DNA of 64,000 nucleotides, from the NCBI GenBank assembly GCA_036012125.1, contig DASCOS010000005.1, positions 53,840 through 117,839 of the forward strand, written 5' to 3'. A program made the position numbers and the translations under genes. Below are positions 61,532 through 64,000 of the stretch, one piece after another. The notes under the pieces are model-generated. The model saw only the letters and a list, made by a program, of their open reading frames with translations, was not told the origin of the DNA and did not search any database. This DNA comes from Vicinamibacterales bacterium. GTDB lineage: Bacteria; Acidobacteriota; Vicinamibacteria; Vicinamibacterales; UBA823. Every line of letters starts with the position of its first letter. Within the stretch, counting starts at the first letter, position 1.

Positions 61532-63637
61532 CTATTTTTTCAATCCTGAATGCCGTAGCAGCGCTGCTGTGTCGGGCTCACGGCCCCGGAACGCAGTAAA
61601 GACCTCCATGGCGGGTTGACTACCTCCGAGGCTCAGTATGGTGTCACGAAATCTTCGACCGATTCTAGCGATGGCCTGTTCGTCGTCGAGCCCTGCTTCC
61701 TCAAAGGCGACGAATGCGTCTGCGCTCAGGACTTCGGCCCATTTGTAGGAAAAGTATCCTGCAGAGTAACCACCGGAAAATATGTGCGTGAAGCTGCAGA
61801 GGAATCGGTCCTCAGGGAGTGGTGGCAGGAGACTTGTCCTCGCGGCGATTCCTCGCTGTATATCGAACGCATCACGATCGCCATCGGGTTCGAAGGTGTG
61901 GTGTAAGGCTAGGTCGGTGAACCCGAAATGGAGTTGACGCAGCATGAGGCCGCCGGCGCGGTAGTTACGCGCTGCACAAATCTTGTCGTAAAGCGTGTCG
62001 GGAAGCGGTTCGCTGGTTTCGTAGTGTCCACTGAGGCCAAGCAGTGTCTTTCGGTGATAGCACCAATTTTCCATGAACTGGCTAGGCAACTCAACAGCGT
62101 CGTGTTCGATGTTGTGGATACCCGAGGCGAATCCGTAGTCCACCTGCGTCAGCATGTGCTGTAGTCCGTGGCCGAATTCGTGGAATAGTGTCTCGACCTC
62201 TCGGAACCGCATCAGCGACGGTTTTCCGTTCACGGGCGGGCTCTGGTTGCAGACCAAATACGCAACTGGCAGGCGTGGACCTCCATCAGGGTTGCTGAAG
62301 AGACGGCTGCGACCTATACACTCATCCATCCAGGCACCACCGCGTTTTTCGCCAGGCCGGCTGTAAGGATCAAGGTAAAAGGCTGCGAGCGGCTTTTTAT
62401 CTTCACCGATCACCCGAAAGAAGCGCACGTCAGGGTGCCACACGGGTGCTTCGCCATCTGCTTCTTGAATTTCAACCCCGAAGAGCTGTTTGGCCAGTCC
62501 AAACATACCGTCGAGAACGCGGGGGAGGGGAAAGTACTGCCGAAGTTCTTCCTCGGAGAAGTCGTAACGCTGCTCTCGCAAACGTTCAGCCCAGAAAGGT
62601 AGGTCCCAGTGCGCCAGTGCTTCCGGGCAGGCCGTGGCTTTCGCCAAAAATTCTGGGTGTGCCTTGGCGAACTCGCTAAGGTCGTCAAGGTCCCGGTGGG
62701 CGGCATCGAATGACGCGACCCGTAATTCCTCGAGAAGCTTCTCGACCGCGTCGACACTCGCCGCCATTTTGGTTGCGATGCTCAGTTCGGCGTGGGTCGC
62801 GTAGCCGAGGAGATTCGCGGCCTCACGTCGCAGTTGCAGAATCCTATTGATAAGTGTCGCGTTGTCAAGGTCACCTTTGGAAGCTCGTGTGATGTAAGCC
62901 CGATACAGTTCCTCGCGCAGGTCGCGCCGCCGGCTGTGTTGTATGAATGGTTCAAAGCTTGGCTGGTCAAGCGTAATTCGCCAAGGCCCATCAACCGACG
63001 TGGCATTCGTTTCTCCAGCGTCCCGCGCCGATTGTGCCGCTAGTTGCAGTGCGCTATCTGGCAGGCCAGCAACTTCGTCGGCCTCCCGGAGCGTCTTTGA
63101 GAAGGCCTTAGTTGCGTCGAGCACATTATTCGAGAAACGCGTCGACAGTTCCGCTAACTCGGTTTGGATCTCGTTAAACCGTTCGCGTGCTCTGCCATTA
63201 AGTCCTACACCAGTGAGTTTCGCGTCGCGGATCAACAGCGTGACGATTCGTTGTTGACTACGATTGAGTCGGTTCCATTCGTCACCGTCACGCAGCGAGC
63301 ATAAGGCATCGAAAATTGGTCGGCTTTGACTGATACGGACCGAAAAGCGAATGAGTTTTGGTTCAACCTCCGCGTACGCAATACGCAGCGCCTCGCTATT
63401 TGCCACACCAGTCAGGTGCGAAACCACCCTCCACTGGGCAGCCAATTCCTCATCGATCCGTTCGAGTGGCTCGACTAGGTCTGCCCAAGTTGGTTTTGAT
63501 GCGCGTTCGAGTTCAAGTAGCTGGGTACTGAGTGTTGCTAGGAGCTTCTCTATGCCCGGCTCGACATGTTCAGGCTTAATGAGGTCAAAACGAGGCAACA
63601 GGGCCTCATCGAACAGTGGATTCGTCGGTTCGGGCAT
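61532..63637 (-). CDS. prlC: M3 family oligopeptidase (oligopeptidase A-like)
   Basis: 701 residues from ATG 63637 (the frame opens at 63700, within the upstream gene). N-terminus NPLFDEALLPRFDLIKPEHV is typical of PrlC/OpdA. The zinc motif TLFHEFGHGLQHML is near 487, with GASHNIEHDAVELPSQFMENW-type sequence following (here GIHNIEHDAVELPSQF). ACPEALAHWDLPFWAERLRE and FSGGYSAGYFSYKWAEVLSA are also diagnostic. Cytosolic endopeptidase degrading peptides and cleaved signal peptides. Starts 16 bp after the small hypothetical gene and is likely co-transcribed. Confidence 0.9.
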   Translation of the reverse strand: MPEPTNPLFDEALLPRFDLIKPEHVEPGIEKLLATLSTQLLELERASKPTWADLVEPLERIDEELAAQWRVVSHLTGVANSEALRIAYAEVEPKLIRFSVRISQSRPIFDALCSLRDGDEWNRLNRSQQRIVTLLIRDAKLTGVGLNGRARERFNEIQTELAELSTRFSNNVLDATKAFSKTLREADEVAGLPDSALQLAAQSARDAGETNATSVDGPWRITLDQPSFEPFIQHSRRRDLREELYRAYITRASKGDLDNATLINRILQLRREAANLLGYATHAELSIATKMAASVDAVEKLLEELRVASFDAAHRDLDDLSEFAKAHPEFLAKATACPEALAHWDLPFWAERLREQRYDFSEEELRQYFPLPRVLDGMFGLAKQLFGVEIQEADGEAPVWHPDVRFFRVIGEDKKPLAAFYLDPYSRPGEKRGGAWMDECIGRSRLFSNPDGGPRLPVAYLVCNQSPPVNGKPSLMRFREVETLFHEFGHGLQHMLTQVDYGFASGIHNIEHDAVELPSQFMENWCYHRKTLLGLSGHYETSEPLPDTLYDKICAARNYRAGGLMLRQLHFGFTDLALHHTFEPDGDRDAFDIQRGIAARTSLLPPLPEDRFLCSFTHIFSGGYSAGYFSYKWAEVLSADAFVAFEEAGLDDEQAIARIGRRFRDTILSLGGSQPAMEVFTAFRGREPDTAALLRHSGLKK

Positions 63638-63653
63638 GCAACCAGAGACTTCG

Positions 63654-63962
63654 TTACGAAGAGGGTTCTTCCTGCGACAGCCTTCGGAAGTACTCCTCAA
63701 TTAGGTCGCGGAAACCCGAGGGCACCTCGTCTGAGCCGGCGAGGAACAGTGGGTTAGTGTCCTCACCTTCGTTTTCGCGCCGTAACCGGTACTCGAACCG
63801 CTTCAGGTTTTCGTTGACGAAAGTCTGCAGTCTAGCGATTTCATCGGCGTCGGCGTAAATCCGTTGGTCATCGAACTCTCGCAGGGCTTGAATAACAGCA
63901 TCGAGATCATCCACGGTAACGCCCTGCTGCTCGAGAAGTTGCCTGAGTTTTTGGGCATCCAT
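63654..63962 (-). CDS. Small hypothetical protein upstream of oligopeptidase
   Basis: 102 residues, highly charged and helical: LRQLLEQQGVTVDDLDAV, DADEIARLQTFVNENLKRFE, FRDLIEEYFRRLSQEEPSS. No membrane segment or signal and no recognised family. Coding is supported by its charge pattern, sensible start and position 16 bp before the oligopeptidase on the same strand. It may continue a longer operon beyond the window edge at 64000. Confidence 0.6.
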   Translation of the reverse strand: MDAQKLRQLLEQQGVTVDDLDAVIQALREFDDQRIYADADEIARLQTFVNENLKRFEYRLRRENEGEDTNPLFLAGSDEVPSGFRDLIEEYFRRLSQEEPSS

Positions 63963-64000
63963 TGCCTGTTCTCGATATTCACGGCTAAACTGTCGGACCT

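Overview
The window looks like chromosomal DNA of an aerobic, heterotrophic, Gram-negative bacterium. It has many lipoprotein and Tat signals, periplasmic quinoproteins, c-type cytochromes, sulfatases, an outer-membrane-type DUF5916 protein, a very long BNR/VPS10-like propeller protein, and LVIVD, DUF4159 and DUF5107 proteins. That mix is typical of uncultured Acidobacteriota (Vicinamibacteria-like) genomes, but there is no rRNA or other phylogenetic marker, so this is inference. Genes are dense on both strands. I see no tRNA, rRNA, CRISPR array, intact insertion sequence or prophage.

Region 1 (1-24.4 kb) is catabolic. Three tandem RraA/HMG-aldolase paralogues lead into two amidohydrolases, followed by an MFS and an APC transporter, a sulfatase, an amidase, another amidohydrolase and a phenylacetate-CoA-ligase-like enzyme. 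A minus-strand operon (20863 to 14134) encodes a large FAD/Fe-S oxidoreductase, a LigB-type extradiol dioxygenase, a carboxymuconolactone-decarboxylase-like protein, a 4-HBT thioesterase, a nitroreductase and a YeeE/YedE membrane transporter. A MatC-like carrier, a crotonase-fold protein and a CaiB-type CoA-transferase follow. Together they suggest meta-cleavage-type breakdown of aromatic or related acids, with uptake and CoA activation. The substrate cannot be named from sequence.

Region 2 (24.4-48.7 kb) holds a DUF5107/TPR protein, an exported formamidase-family protein, an aminotransferase, a PafA-type phosphatase, the BNR protein, a lipoprotein fumarylacetoacetase, DUF4159, a tightly overlapping LVIVD / Met-His-rich protein / multicopper oxidase operon, a glycosyltransferase-methyltransferase fusion coupled to a sterol-desaturase-family enzyme, a YjiH-type membrane protein, a sulfatase and a quinoprotein-like propeller.

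Region 3 (48.8-64 kb) has two Tat-exported PLP enzymes, a DUF5916 protein, a cytochrome c / PQQ dehydrogenase pair, gamma-glutamyltransferase, a Bax-inhibitor-1 protein, a TatA-like/M48/LysM fusion protease, PdxH, an M3 oligopeptidase and a small hypothetical protein.

The strongest observation is the YeeE/YedE gene at 14134-15375 (minus). Its frame is open end to end except for one TGA, exactly where the family has its conserved cysteine (LGAG-stop-ATGTL against the usual GGC-x-x-GT). A GC-rich hairpin at bacterial SECIS distance follows. It is a candidate selenoprotein transporter, although no Sec machinery is in the window. Other items of note are the TatA-M48 fusion, the Met/His-rich multicopper oxidase operon, loss of canonical metal or catalytic residues in two adjacent amidohydrolases and a crotonase, and three decayed 3' gene remnants (substrate-binding protein, sulfatase, PQQ dehydrogenase).
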